Positions 24,281 to 35,200 are shown, counted from the stretch's first letter. The stretch: 64,000 bases of DNA from Adiantum capillus-veneris (GCA_014529385.2 CM043970.1:48137779-48201778), one strand, 5' to 3'. The notes: a model not told the origin generated them from the sequence alone. A program made the numbers and translations.

Positions 24281-24996
24281 CATGTTATGCTGTGCCTTGT
24301 GAGTCCTAGCACCTTATTGGCACTTGGCAGGCGAGGGGAATCACCTTGGCTCGCTTGGTCAAGGCCCTAAACCGATGCCCTGGGTCGGTAGGGGTTAGCC
24401 GTCGCCTTGGTAGAATAGTAGATTCTTGGAACACCTTCTTGAGGGTTCAAGAGAAGCCAAAAGTTGTACCTAGACTTGCCTTGGGGTGGTAGCCTTGTAT
24501 TGTGCTTTACTTTTTTCTATAAATGGAAAAAACAAACTTCCATGAGCTTCAAAAGCTGTGACAATGTACTAATAGGTTAGGAGCTTTTTTATAGCCCATA
24601 GACATGATAGACTTGAATGATTTATTAAGATTGTTCACATAGTTTTTAGGCTAATAGGTTTATGAACTTGCATTAGCCTAGGGTCTTCATTGATTGCTTG
24701 TGTTTCATGCATAAAACTGAAATTTCTAGTGGTTTAATCTTCACGATAGTTCAAGTGTCTTTTTTGCTTTATGTTATTTAGTTTTTGACTATGATTCACC
24801 CATCTTTAGAAGCAAAAATTTCACTTGTATGATTGTTCATTGTACTTCATGTTTTTATCCTTATTGGCCTTTGATGCTCATTACTTGTTCTTATGTTTTG
24901 CAGCTCAACATTTCTTCCATGGCCTTGCTTTCTACCATGTCACCGTGTTTTGCTCACCGGCACACAAGGACGTGCATAAAATTAGGAAGGGGGGAA
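24281..24996. other. unassigned sequence, possibly the end of another LTR element
   Basis: No coding frame of note. It ends in a purine tract GGAAGGGGGGAA (24985-24996) in front of a TG, see next entry. Confidence 0.35.
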
Positions 24997-25450
24997 TGTT
25001 AGCAGCGGCTAACATAGGCTACACCGATTATGCATCAAGCGGGAGATATTCTATGGATGTGACTCACATTGTATAAGGTCTTGGGCTCATTGGGAGTTCC
25101 AAAGTTGTATATGCTAGCTAGAGGGCTCAAACTTAAACCCATAGTAGAAGAGATTGTGGTGCAAGCCTTTATAAGGAAGCCTTTATGCAAGGAGGCTTCA
25201 TTCTTGAGTATCCACTCTTGAGGATCCACTTTTGAGAGCTCTCTCTCTCTCTTGAGTGTTCACTCTATGGATGGTCTAGCCTTGAGCTTAATACCCATGC
25301 TTAAGAGGCTAGTGCTACTCCATTGTAATTAGAGAAGATATTCTTAATCTAATCTCTACTTTCTCATTAGTCTTAATTCTTCTATTCCATTAAGCCATGA
25401 AGTAGTTTCACCTTTCTTATTATTTTAGATTAGTGTGTGTGATGACTTCT
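24997..25450 (+). mobile_element. candidate LTR after a polypurine tract
   Basis: TGTTAGCAGCGGCTAACA begins with a short hairpin (GTTAGC/GCTAAC) right after the purine tract. A TATAAGGAA lies at about 25171 and a CT-rich stretch at 25240-25252. I see no second copy in the window, so the call and the 3' edge are tentative. Confidence 0.35.
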
Positions 25451-26302
25451 TACTTATTAACCACCCCTATCCTTCTATGAGCATTCGATTAGTGATATTT
25501 AACATCTCTAATTAGGTTGATTAAGTTGGTTCTTAATCTTGTAATTAGTGTATGTGCCCTATTGTTTGCTTGTGTGTGGATGGGTTTTATGAAACTCTAA
25601 CACCATTCACCTTGTGTGTGTAGCTTTTGATGAAGTGCCTTAATTGGTATGTGGTGATTGGAGAGGCCAACACCAATGCAGTTAGTGTGTGTTTATCAAG
25701 AGTGTGTTTATAGATTCTAGTCTATGGTAAGTCAGACTTTGATGGGCTTAATGTGTATAGGAGATGCTTGGTTGATAATGTGATTAGAGTTAGTGATTAA
25801 TGACTAATATCTATTGCATTGGATGAGCATACTCTTGAATCCTCTCATTTGATACATGCGATGCTCATGCTTCCATGCCCTAGCCGGGTTGCCAATCCTA
25901 TGATTGATAATTTTGTTGGTCTTGGGTTGATTAGGCTATGCTACGATTGTCCCCAACAATGTGACTTAATGAAGCCCAACAAACAAAAGGGACTAACAAT
26001 ACTAACAAAAAAGGGAGGCATAAATGATAACTTAGTCATCTATCATGATAGATGTCTACAAGAGTAATCTGAGGTCAATCCAAATTCTGGTCATCATTAT
26101 TGGTTCTATATATGTTTGGTATCGAGAAGGTGCCAGAGAAGCCCATTAGTCATTTTCAAGACTAAAATCTAAAAAGTGTGGACATAAAGTTTGTCATCAA
26201 TTATGATTTTCATGGACAAGAAGCAAAACAATAACAAAGACCGCCCCGACATTGACAATCAGGTCATGTCAGGGATGACATGAGTTCGATGGAGGGGAGG
26301 GA
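25451..26302. other. no gene recognised
   Basis: Only short frames, for example 25819-26067 plus, without family resemblance. The last bases (26289-26302) form the purine tract ahead of the LTR fragment at 26303. Confidence 0.35.
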
Positions 26303-26404
26303 TGACCCACGGGTCAACAATAAAACATACCTCAATTTTTGTACCAGAGTTTTATTTTTTGAGAGTTATGAAATGTTACGGATTATGGTTATAAACATCA
26401 TTTG
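26303..26404 (+). mobile_element. LTR fragment, second copy of the 4267 type
   Basis: Begins TGACCCACGGGTCAAC after GGAGGGGAGGGA and matches 4267-4370 until the CATTTG at 26399-26404, where another LTR begins. Confidence 0.7.
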
Positions 26405-26672
26405 TGTTAAGTGTGGAGCCTGATTTACTCCTTGTTATTTTTTGTATTAAAAACACACATTTGTAAGGCCCTGTTATGAGGAGAAGCCATTGTGCGTGAA
26501 GAAAAATCACTCACTGGAAACCAAAATTTTCACGAACACTTTGGAATATTCCCTTTTTCTCTAGAATATTATGGCCGGACGGTGGTCGGAAAGTGGTCGA
26601 AAAACGGTCGATCGTTTAGCCGGTAGTCAACGGCCAGTGGTGGCCGGTGGTCGAAAGTCAATGGCCGGTGGC
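26405..26672 (+). mobile_element. truncated copia LTR inserted in the 26303 LTR
   Basis: TGTTAAGTGTGGAGCCTGAT and the following ~265 bp match the first part of the LTR at 23215 through the CCGGTGG-rich block, then similarity stops. Confidence 0.8.
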
Positions 26673-26689
26673 AAAAATTATTGGGGGTC

Positions 26690-26790
26690 TGCCCCTAACT
26701 TATACGCTTATATAACTTGTAAAAAAACCCCCCTCCCTTGCACTTACATGGTGCGGTAATTTTTCCATGGTGAATCCCCCGGGCTAATGG
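26690..26790. mobile_element. possible MITE fragment
   Basis: The right end GGTGAATCCCCCGGG (about 26769-26783) resembles the right end GTGAACCCCCCGAG of the MITE at 29676-29925. The left end is not clear. Confidence 0.3.
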
Positions 26791-27346
26791 TTGAGCTTCC
26801 AAAAGCATTAAAATGCTTGAGGAATTAAATTTGATTATGGGGTATGTCCAACATGGTTCTCGCAAGGGAGTTGAGGACACTGTGATAATTCTTTGGTTGA
26901 AATGATGTGCTTGGTGGAAATGTAAACCAAATGTGGTGTAGCCAAGGGCCACCCATAGGCTAAGGTTCTTTTTTTAAGTGTGAACATGAAAAGGGAGGCG
27001 ACGTCGAGCAAGTAGTGGTAGCAAGTATGGGGGAAGAAGGACTCGCACAAGGCAACACAAACCCGGGCTAGCTTTGACATTGAAGTGATAACTAACAAGC
27101 ATGGTAGGGCGCCCTCATTTTGTAGTAGTTTTTATGGTTCTGGTGCAGGTCTAAAGACAGCCTACCACATCATCAAGAGCCCTTCCCCATGCTGAGCACT
27201 AGCGACAATGCTAGTGGTAGGGGGGAAGGGCCATCTTGCACTCTCATATCTATCTATCTTCCTTACACTTAGGCATAGTTATATTCTTCTATACAAGAGA
27301 GGTCTATCTATTTCCCTGAAAGCCACCACATTCTAATCTCTTGCAG
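26791..27346. other. no gene recognised
   Basis: No coding frame with family features; it leads into the tandem array at 27347. Confidence 0.4.
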
Positions 27347-28990
27347 ATAAAGAGAGCAAAAAGGGGAGCATTAAGGAGGGTCTTAAGGAAATTAAGGCCA
27401 TAAAGGAGGATATTAAAGCACAAAGGAAAGCAGTATAAGGGATAAACCTTTTTTTTATTTGACATTATTCCAAGCAACAAGAACAAGATGCAAAAAAAAG
27501 GTTCAGGAAATGAGATTTGAAGAAGCATAAGAAAATTTTAGGACCACCACAAGGAATTAAACTTGGAATGAGCTCCTTAGATTTGGAACTGAAGATGACA
27601 ACCAAGAGAAAGCTAAAGCGTTGATGTACCATGTTGCTCATGGTCGGCTGAATTAGGTTTTCTGGAATCCCTTTTGGGAGGTGAACAGGGTCAGAGGAGA
27701 AGAGAAGGCAGAAAATAAATTGGGTTTTTGGGTTGGGTTCTTTTCTTTGTTGCTCTCTTGCCAATAAAGAGAGAAAAAAAGGGAGCATTAAGGAGGGTCT
27801 TAAGGACATTAAGGGCATCAAGGAGGATATTAAAGCACAAAGGAAAGCAGTATAAGGGGTAAACCTTATTTTTATTCGAATTATTCAGAGCAACAAGAAC
27901 AAGATGAAGAAAAAGGTTCAGGAAATGAGAAGCTTCTGGTTTGAAGAAGTTGAAGAAAATTTTATGATGACCACAAGGAGCTGAACCTGGAATGAGCTCC
28001 TCAAATTTTGAACGAGAAGTTGACAACCAAGAGAAAGCTAAAGCGTTGATGTACCCTGTTGCTCATGGTCAGCTGAATCAGGTTTTTGGTATCTCTTTTG
28101 GGAGGTGAACAACGCTAGAAGAGAAGAGAAGGCAAAAAATGAATTGGGTTTCTGGGTTGGGTTCTTTTCTTCGTGTCTCTCTTGCCAATAAAGAGAGAAA
28201 AAAGGGGAGCATTAAGGAGGGTCTTTAGGGCATTAAGGAGGATATTAAAGCATGAAGGAAATCAGTAAAAAGGATAAACCTTTTTATTATTTGGCATTAT
28301 TCAAAGCAATAAGAACAAGATGAAGAAACAAGGTTCAAGAAATGAGAAGCATCAGGTTTGAAGAAGCAGAATAAAATTTTATGACAACCAAAAGGAACTA
28401 AACTTGGAATGAGCTCCTCAGATTTGGAACGTGAAGTTGACAACCAAGAGAAATCTAAAGCCTTGATGTACCTTATTGCTCATGGTCAAGGAAATCAGGT
28501 TTTTGGAATCTCTTTTGGGAGGTGATCAATGTTAGAGGAGAAGAGAAGGCAGAAAATAAATTGGGTTTTTGGGTTGGGTTCTTTTCTCTGTTGCTCTCTT
28601 ACCAATAATGAGAGCAAAAAGGGGAGCATTAAGGAGGGTTGTAAGGGCATTAAGGGCATCAAGGAGGATATTAAAGCACAAAGGAAAGCAATAGAAGGGA
28701 TAAACCTTTCTTTTATTCCACATTATTCAAAGCAACAAGAACAAGATGAAGAAAAAAGGTTCACGTTTGAAGAAGCAGAATAAAATTTTATGACCACCAC
28801 AAGAACTAAACTTGGAATGAGCTCCTTAGATTTGGAATGTGAAGTTGACAACCAAGAGAAAGCTAAAGCATTGATGTACCTTGTTGCTCAAGGTCAGCTA
28901 AATTAGGTTTTTGGAATCTTTTTTGTGTGGTGAACAAGGTCAAAGGAGAAGAGAAGGCAAAAGAAAAAGCTTTTTTGGGTTGGGTTCTTT
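27347..28990 (+). repeat. four-unit tandem array, 417-424 bp per unit
   Basis: Units begin at 27347, 27764, 28188 and 28605, each with ATAAAGAGAG (ATAATGAGAG in the last), GGGGAGCATTAAGGAGGG and later GTTGCTCATGGTCAG, TTTTTGG and TTGGGTTCTTT. Unit 4 keeps the best coding frame, containing SIKEGCKGIKGIKEDIKAQR; the others are broken by indels. Each unit carries an AG just before the Lys/Ile-rich piece and a CAG-GTTTTTGG joint after GQLNQ, so it may be a duplicated exon-intron segment. No protein family is recognised. The GGGTTGGGTTC block marks the unit end. Confidence 0.85.
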
Positions 28991-29320
28991 AGGGAATGTA
29001 TTCAAGAATACTGCTTGCAGAATCGTGAATCATAGAGGAATTTTGACTACTTTTCTCTCTTAAGGGTGATAAAGGTTACATATTAAATGTTAAGTGGTGA
29101 TTATGAGGGTTGATCTCAATCATTTTTGATACAATTTTTATTTAATGAAAGCAATCTGCAGTTGGATATATGTTGTAGATTTTTCTTGTGTTTATGTTCT
29201 CCTATTTCCACCATCTCTCACAGCCAGAGGCCCCATGCCTTCCCGATCCACCTTGCAAACATAGATTCCTCGACATCTTTGGTGAACCCAATGCAAAGCT
29301 GACCGAGGTGAGAGGTTAAG
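28991..29320. other. possible LTR end and primer region of the next element
   Basis: AT-rich sequence ending in TTTGGTGAACCC (about 29279-29290), which could be a gypsy primer site just before the gag-like frame that starts at 29324. Weak. Confidence 0.3.
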
Positions 29321-29323
29321 ATG

Positions 29324-30060
29324 GAGAATCCAAAACAATTGATGAAGTTTATTGAAGAGTTAAATTCTAAAGGATTTGATGGAAGATTAGTAGCTCCAGA
29401 TTTTTCAAAGATGCTCCAATTGGTTCAGGGATGTTTGCTCAAAGTGAAAGCAGTGAAGAAAAAAAAAGAAAACTGATAATGCAATGGAGATGGCACTTGA
29501 TGCCATATATGAACAATGTTGTATTTTTCAAGGGCATGATCCAGAGGGTTTCCTTGCATGCTATGAAGTCAATATGAAGAGTGGAGGGGTTCTAGAGGAT
29601 CAGATGGTTGCAGCTTTTGAAGAAGTTGTAAGGTCCAAGTTTAGAGATCAAATTCAAGAGCTGGCATAAGCATATCCCCGGGGAGGTCACCTGATAAAAA
29701 TGTAACCTATCACGTGAGTTCAGCAGAAGGGCATTTAAAGTTCTTGAAACTTACGGAAATATATATATAGAAGGGCATTATTTTTTCAAATTTGAAAAAA
29801 AACTTACAGATTTTAAAAGAAAAGGGTACATTATATTTCTAACAAAAATTCACAGATAAGGGGTTTTACAAACATGTCTTGAACGCACGTGATATGGTAG
29901 TTTTACACATAGTGAACCCCCCGAGAGCATATCCCACAAGTGGGACTATTTTGATGATGATTTTAAATATGAAAGCTCAAGGATTATGGACTTGAAAATG
30001 AACCAATTACCGAATAGTAAAGGTGAAGGGTATTAGTTGCAATTCCTTAGCTATGATCAA
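29324..30060 (+). pseudogene. gag-like frame split by a MITE
   Basis: An ATG at 29324 opens MENPKQLMKFIEELNSKGFD, broken at about 29465. The next piece is open from 29484 to 29669 (ALDAIYEQCCIFQGHDPEGF, FEEVVRSKFRDQIQELA). After the MITE the frame resumes as HKWDYFDDDFKYESSRIMDL. With the MITE and its target duplication removed, the two halves adjoin. Helical, acidic character and position suggest gag, but I do not see the classic WF core. Confidence 0.4.
29676..29925. mobile_element. 250-bp MITE with 7-bp target duplication
   Basis: Flanked by AGCATAT at 29669-29675 and 29926-29932. The ends are imperfect inverted repeats: CCCCGGGGAGGTCAC at the left and, on the other strand, CTCGGGGGGTTCAC at the right. 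The inside is AT-rich and non-coding. Length, terminal repeats and duplication fit a non-autonomous DNA transposon; the superfamily is not clear. Confidence 0.75.
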
Positions 30061-30108
30061 TTTTGGGAATAGATTTACAAAAAAAGCAAAGATAAAGCTG
30101 ATGCAACT

Positions 30109-30705
30109 TTGGAAGTAGCGGACTCAATCCCTCAGGACCATGTTTTGGGAAATCTAATAAAGGTAAATGATGAACTTGATACTAAAGCTGACATTGGTGG
30201 AAATTTTTCAAATATTGCTCCCATGGTAGCTGCCTCCATCGTTGGATCTAGTGAAGGTTTAGATGAAGAAAGAAATTATGATGTTAGTGTTTCACAAGTT
30301 AGTGAACTCTATATGAATTGTTCTCAAGGAACTCAAGGAAAGCCTTTGCAGGGTTCTAATGGATCTTTCATGACCATAGAAGCATGCGAAGCTAAACAAG
30401 ACAACATGTTTGCTGGACATGATTGTATAGATAAAATTATATACACAATAACTGATGAAGTCCAAGGAATTGTGGAGACAATACAAGATGTGCATGAGAA
30501 CGCAAATGAGTCTATGTTTATTACTGAAAACATGTCTACATGTGCTGATGTCATGAATGAGGATGAAGATGCCATTATTAATGGTTTCTTGGCAATTTAT
30601 GATGGGGATGAACATAACACTGTACGAGGGCTTTCTAATGTATGTACACATTCAAAGGAGGTGCAAGATGCATGCACACTAGGTGTTATGGGGCCTAGTG
30701 TTTAG
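30109..30705 (+). CDS. 198-codon open segment of the gypsy-like element, function unknown
   Basis: Uninterrupted frame ending in TAG at 30705, rich in Asp, Glu, Ser and Asn. There is no catalytic motif, no zinc knuckle and no transmembrane segment. The frame probably began further upstream and is not a stand-alone gene: it follows gag-like sequence and precedes integrase-like sequence. Absence of stops over 600 bp is unusual for this neighbourhood. An independent gene fragment captured by the element is possible. Confidence 0.4.
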   Translation: MEVADSIPQDHVLGNLIKVNDELDTKADIGGNFSNIAPMVAASIVGSSEGLDEERNYDVSVSQVSELYMNCSQGTQGKPLQGSNGSFMTIEACEAKQDNMFAGHDCIDKIIYTITDEVQGIVETIQDVHENANESMFITENMSTCADVMNEDEDAIINGFLAIYDGDEHNTVRGLSNVCTHSKEVQDACTLGVMGPSV

Positions 30706-30779
30706 CAAAGGAGGAGAATGCACATTCATGACATTAGTAGCTTTTGAAGCATTTTGCACTATTTGTGCAATAACTCTAT

Positions 30780-31010
30780 GAGATTAATTGTAGATCTACC
30801 AATCATCAATAGAGGTCATGGATTGGTTTGGGTGCTTGTAGATCAGCTTAGTAAATTTAACAAATATGGTTGTTCCTAGCATTGTTGATTAATCAACAAT
30901 GCTGCAAGGAACTGTGATCCATGTTTACCAGTCATTTTGGAGGACTTTTTGTAAACAATGGGGATACACATAAAGGTATTGTCAATCATCCAAAGAGGCA
31001 AGTGTTAATA
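30780..31010 (+). pseudogene. gypsy integrase-core remnant
   Basis: Frame pieces read VWVLVDQLSKFNKYG, then DPCLPVILEDFL, TMGIHIK and a final HPKRQV, which fit the order V-D-x-LSKFAHF ... SDRDP-x-F ... FW-x-x-L ... LG-x-x-x-STAYHPQTDGQ of plant gypsy integrase. Frames change several times. Confidence 0.5.
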
Positions 31011-31399
31011 TTGTGCTAAAGGATATGCTAAGCATGCATGTTAGCACAAAGAAATCCAATTGAAAAAGTTTATCTTTCTAGTTGGAATTTGCTTACCATG
31101 AGACGATTCATGTTGCGACTAAGTTTAGCCTCTTCATGTTTAAATCAGGTTCTCACCCTTGAACACCGATTATGGTGGGGTTGTTTACTGATGAAGATTG
31201 ATAACATGTCAAGAACTTCATTTTTGTTGTGTCATCATGTTATTGTCATGGAAAGAAAGAAGAGACATCCTCTTAGACACCTCTTAGTTGTGCCTAGTAA
31301 CTCTAGGGAGTTATAAATAGAGTTTACACATTATGTTAGATTTAGGCTAGCTACAAAAAATGGTTGCAAAGGGACAACAATGTGGAAAATCAAGATGTC

Positions 31400-31517
31400 A
31401 TTTTTGATTTCATTGAAACTCTTATTGAACCGTGTTTTGGTAAAATGGACAGCTAGATCCGTCAAGGATCCCACTTTTGTTTTTAAGGACAAAAATACTT
31501 ATCCAAGGGGGGAGTAC
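31400..31517 (+). pseudogene. end of gypsy polyprotein and polypurine tract
   Basis: RVLVKWTARSVKDPTF resembles the VLVKW-x-x-x-x-x-x-D-A-T-(W/F)-E motif at the end of plant gypsy polyproteins. The purine tract 31505-31514 and TG at 31518 follow. Confidence 0.5.
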
Positions 31518-31549
31518 TGTAAAGCCAAGGGCAAAGCCAAGGGCAATCC
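31518..31549 (+). repeat. start of the gypsy 3' LTR, interrupted
   Basis: TGTAAAGCCAAGGGCAAAGC and what follows run only 32 bp before the solo copia LTR; the rest probably continues from 32351 (with a TATATAAAG at about 32446). Confidence 0.45.
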
Positions 31550-32350
31550 TGTTAGGAAATAAGACGTAGCTAAATAGATAATTGAGTAGATTACTTAATG
31601 GAGAGAGACAGATTTGTATACACGAGATTATAGAGTAGAGAGAGAGAGAGAGTACACACGATATACGTGGTTCACCCAATGTGGGCTACGTCCACGGGAA
31701 AGCAGCCACTCAATGGCTTTAGTACTTCAAAACAAGAAGTAGTTTACAAAGGGATTATACCCTTAATGGAGCTCCCGCCTTGCTTCACTCTCACCCCCTC
31801 ACACTCACCTTGTTGCATCAACTTCACACTATGAAATGTGTGTAGAAATGGCCTCCTTTTATAGGCCAAAAGGGCTACCCTCTCTTATGAGAGACAGCCA
31901 TGTGTAGTCGCCCTTGTGCGAATAAGTCCAAATCGGACCCTCCAAACCGCCCATGTGTGGCCTCCCTTGAGAAGACAAGTCTGCTTTTGAATTCGGCCAC
32001 CGGCCATTGAATTCGGCCACCGACCAGCGGCCATTGACTTCCGACCACCGGCCACCGACCATTGACTTCCGACCACCGGCCATTGACTACCGGCCACCGG
32101 CCAACCGACCGGTTGTTTCCGACCACTTTCCGGCCGCCGTCCGGCCATAATATTCCGGCGAAAAAAAAGTCTCGGGGGCCTCCGCCCCCGAGGACTTTAA
32201 AGTTGCCCCTGATTCTTGTCCGTGAAAATTTTGGTTTCCGGTGAGTGATTTTCCTTCACGCACAATGGCTTCTCCTCATAATGGGGGCCTTACAAATGTG
32301 CGCTTTTACCACATAAAATTACAAGGGTAAATCAGGCTCCATACTTAACA
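31550..32350 (-). mobile_element. solo copia LTR (801 bp) with target duplication
   Basis: Reverse-oriented full-length relative of the LTR at 23215: starts TGTTAGG and ends CTTAACA on the plus strand, with the TATA box (minus strand, about 31861-31854) and the CCGGCCAC-rich block conserved. Flanks are AATCC (31545-31549) and AATCT (32351-32355), a 5-bp target duplication with one change. No internal sequence adjoins it. A ~55-bp extra segment (32163-32217) holds a GC-rich hairpin. Confidence 0.85.
32171..32192. repeat. GC-rich hairpin inside the solo LTR
   Basis: CTCGGGGGC-CTCC-GCCCCCGAG, a perfect 9-bp stem with a 4-nt loop. Absent from the LTR copy at 23215. Confidence 0.85.
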
Positions 32351-33081
32351 AATCTAGGGGGGTCATGAACCTAGGCCAATGGCCTCACTACGTGGTGTGG
32401 AGAGGGAATCTTAAGAATAGACTAGGGCTAGCATTTCTAGTATTTATATAAAGTGTGGTAGGGATGAGGATTCTCAAGGAAATTTTCCTAGGTCTCACCC
32501 CTTCGCATCTCAACCACAACTATATTGGGCCTATTATCAATCAAAGCATTCCAATTATTGACATTCTGAATGTTAAGAATTACTTGTGCTTTCGTAAATG
32601 CATCACATTTAGCATAGCCAAGCACCCTATTTGGCTCAAATAGCGACTAAAGCATTTTTGAGAAAATCTTCTTAACTACATCCACATCAATTTCCCCTAC
32701 CCATGGATGTCCGAAACTACATGGCAACACAATAGACTAAAGATTCACATGAAACATAGTGCAACATCTTCATTCCATAGAATTTTGGAAACTTTATCTC
32801 ATTACCAACAAGCATATGAGAGCATTGACTTCCTTTGACTGGCATCCATAGCATCACTAACATAAACAACAACAAAAACATTTTCTTCTACTTATATGCT
32901 ACTATGTGGCCCAAAAATCCTTTGATACCTCCACAAAAACAATTCTTAACTTGCCAATGTTTATGGCTAATGGTCTGCTCACAATCCACCATAAAAGAAC
33001 TAATTGATTTCCCCTACAACTATGTGAGAACAGTGGAAACTTAGTTGGACCATAATAGAGTGTGAAAATTAATTGCATCTA
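32351..33081. other. unassigned; faint minus-strand coding-like stretch
   Basis: On the minus strand from about 32760 to 32460 there is a frame with GHPWVGEIDVDVVKKIFSKM and FEPNRVLGYAKCDAF, broken by stops. It looks like old coding sequence but I recognise no family. Confidence 0.3.
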
Positions 33082-33281
33082 TGTTGGAGTAAAGCCCCAT
33101 GTGGCCGGTTAGGCCAGGTGCCTGACCACTATACTTATTCATTATGTACATAATAGAATAAGGAGGCTCACATGTAGAGAGTGAGTTTTAGCCCCTGCAA
33201 ACACAAGGTCTCCTCTTCTCCTCTCTTCTCCATTGCTGCACACACTCACACTCACACATGATCTTGCTCACGCACTTCAAC
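33082..33281 (+). repeat. copia 5' LTR (200 bp)
   Basis: Begins TGTTGGAGTAAAGCCCCATG and ends near CACTTCAAC ahead of TGATATCAGAGC. The same LTR recurs at 36532 and 36740. Confidence 0.85.
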
Positions 33282-33293
33282 TGATATCAGAGC
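33282..33293 (+). promoter_or_regulatory. primer binding site (one mismatch)
   Basis: TGATATCAGAGC, one change from the initiator-Met primer site. Confidence 0.75.
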
Positions 33294-34837
33294 TCAGGGA
33301 TTGGGAGCGCCATTGGAGCTCAGTGGGGAGGCAGGTGGAGAAGCAGCAAAAACTGCAACACGTTTTTGTAGATCTATTTTGGACTACCAAAACTTCTTCA
33401 TTCAAGCTGATTTCTGTGGTCCCTGATCAGTTTTTTGTCCTCTTCAACTTTGCAGAAGAAAGTTTTCTCAAAATCTTCACCAATTTTGAGATACATCACT
33501 CAGACTGCCTGTAGGTCGTGAAGTATAAGCTGCAGATTTTTACAGATCTGGTTTGACCTGTAAAAACAACACATTTCAGGTCCATTCCCTTGGACCCCAA
33601 TCGTTTTTGCATGGTCTACAACTTTGCAGAAGGAAGTTTCTGCAGATTCTGAATGGTTTGAAAGATATGGGCTGACAGGCTGCAGGGTATTCGGAAAGTT
33701 GAAGATTATGTATGCCTATTATGGTGATTTGCTACATTCGGAGAGCTTGAATTGAGCTTTTGTCATTCTCTTGTTTTGCGCATTGATGTTTTTCTCTCAC
33801 TGAAGAGAGTGTGGGTTAATATTTTCAACACATTTATGCGCATACCTTGAGAACACTTTGTGGATGTATGCATTCTTGTGGACTCTCAGGATTCGAGAGT
33901 AGATTCACCACAGGTTATGTGCATTGACTTATGCGATTGAGCAAATTTCAGAAGGTGTGGTGCATAGATTTGCAGAGAGTTTTACAAGCATTTTTGGCAT
34001 GATTGTAAGTTGAATTTTCAGTTGATTTGGATGCTCATTTGCTACACATTTGGTACATGCTTGATGCTTGTTTATATTGCCATGTGGATGCACATGATGT
34101 GCGCTTTTTGGCGGATGGTATTCTTCGCCTTGCAATGGCATATGTGGTCTGATTTTCCGCTGTTTTGAGCAACAATTTGTGCCATATTTTGGTCGGTTTG
34201 TATCCAAGTTTATACTACTATATGCCTCGCTTATAGAGTGCGGTTGATGCACTTTGTGTTTCGGATTACAGGATTGTTTTCCAAGTTTTCGGAGTTGAGA
34301 CTTTGGGGCAGCTCTAGATGCTTGAGTGCGGATTTTACACATGATTTGCTCATGATTTTGAGCATGTTTATGGCATGTATGGTTATTATGGTTAGATAGC
34401 CAAATACTACTGAAACTCTACCGAATTTTTCTTGCAAGTTTATTTGTTTATGCGCATGGTTTGCAATCATGCTTTGATTGCATTTAGCACTCAAAGTTTG
34501 CTTTGCCATAGTGTTTTGGCATCGCATTGTGAGAGTGTTTTCTCATCGGATTATGTCATTTGACATACATGTGGTAATCTCTTCAGAAGGGAGATTGTTG
34601 ATGATAGTTTCATTGATTACCACATAGTGCTCTTGGATTAGAGCGGGTTTTTTGGCATCATTTGAGCGGTTTTTCTCATTTTGTTTCGTTACATTGATCG
34701 CCATATTTGTTGATACTTCTCTTAGACAGCTTATGCCAGCTTATGTTGTATTTTGACAGTACTTGGTGTATGAGTTAGCCAGTCTTTGGCTATTGTCAGT
34801 TGATCGATTTGTGCTTGGTCTTGTCACAGGTTATCGC
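33294..34837 (+). other. long leader of the copia derivative
   Basis: About 1.5 kb with no sustained frame between the primer site and gag. It includes an internal purine tract AGAAGGGAGATTGTTGATG (about 34586-34604) that looks like an old element end, so the leader may be composite. Confidence 0.5.
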
Positions 34838-35200
34838 CATGGATTTGGCATGTACATCATTGTCAAGGTTTGTGCTTTTCCATACAAATTTTGATGGTTA
34901 AAATTTTGAGCATTGGAAAGCAGGTATGCATGATGCATTGACTCAGTTGGGCCAAGTGTTGCCACAACAGGGCATGGATGCTATGCCAGAGTCTATGACT
35001 GACGATGAGTGGGAGGACTTGGATGAGCTTTCACGTTCGACGAGCATGTTACACCTTGGTGAGTCTGTCTATCGCATTGGTTTGGGTGCATGTACATCTA
35101 CAGAGTTATGGCAAAGATTGTGTAATTCTTTTGGCACAAATGAGTCTAGAGAGATGCCTACAATCAAAGGATGATCTTGCAGACATAGAGATGTTGTGTG
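34838..35200 (+). pseudogene. copia gag
   Basis: ATG at 34838 opens MDLACTSLSRFVLFHTNFDG, a stop follows, then NFEHWKAGMHDALTQLGQVL and the region with SMTDDEWEDLDELSRSTSML, GESVYRIGLG and STELWQRLCNSFG. The F-x-G-x-N-(F/Y)-x-x-WK start and the ELW-x-x-L-x-x-x-(F/Y) end are gag marks. The frame ends at 35174. Confidence 0.8.

Larger units (their letters stand above)
29321..31549 (+). mobile_element. decayed gypsy-like element
   Basis: Gag-like frames (29324-about 30050) are followed by an open acidic segment (30109-30705), an integrase-like remnant (30780-31000), a last coding piece (31400-31510) and a purine tract AAGGGGGGAGTAC running into an LTR start TGTAAAGCC at 31518. Most of protease, RT and RNase H are missing. 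The gag part is cut by a MITE (29676-29925) and the 3' LTR by a solo copia LTR (31550-32350). Confidence 0.6.

Noticed and set aside
27465-28026. Overlapping minus-strand membrane-like frames
   Set aside because: They repeat with the tandem array and oppose its better plus-strand coding frame.
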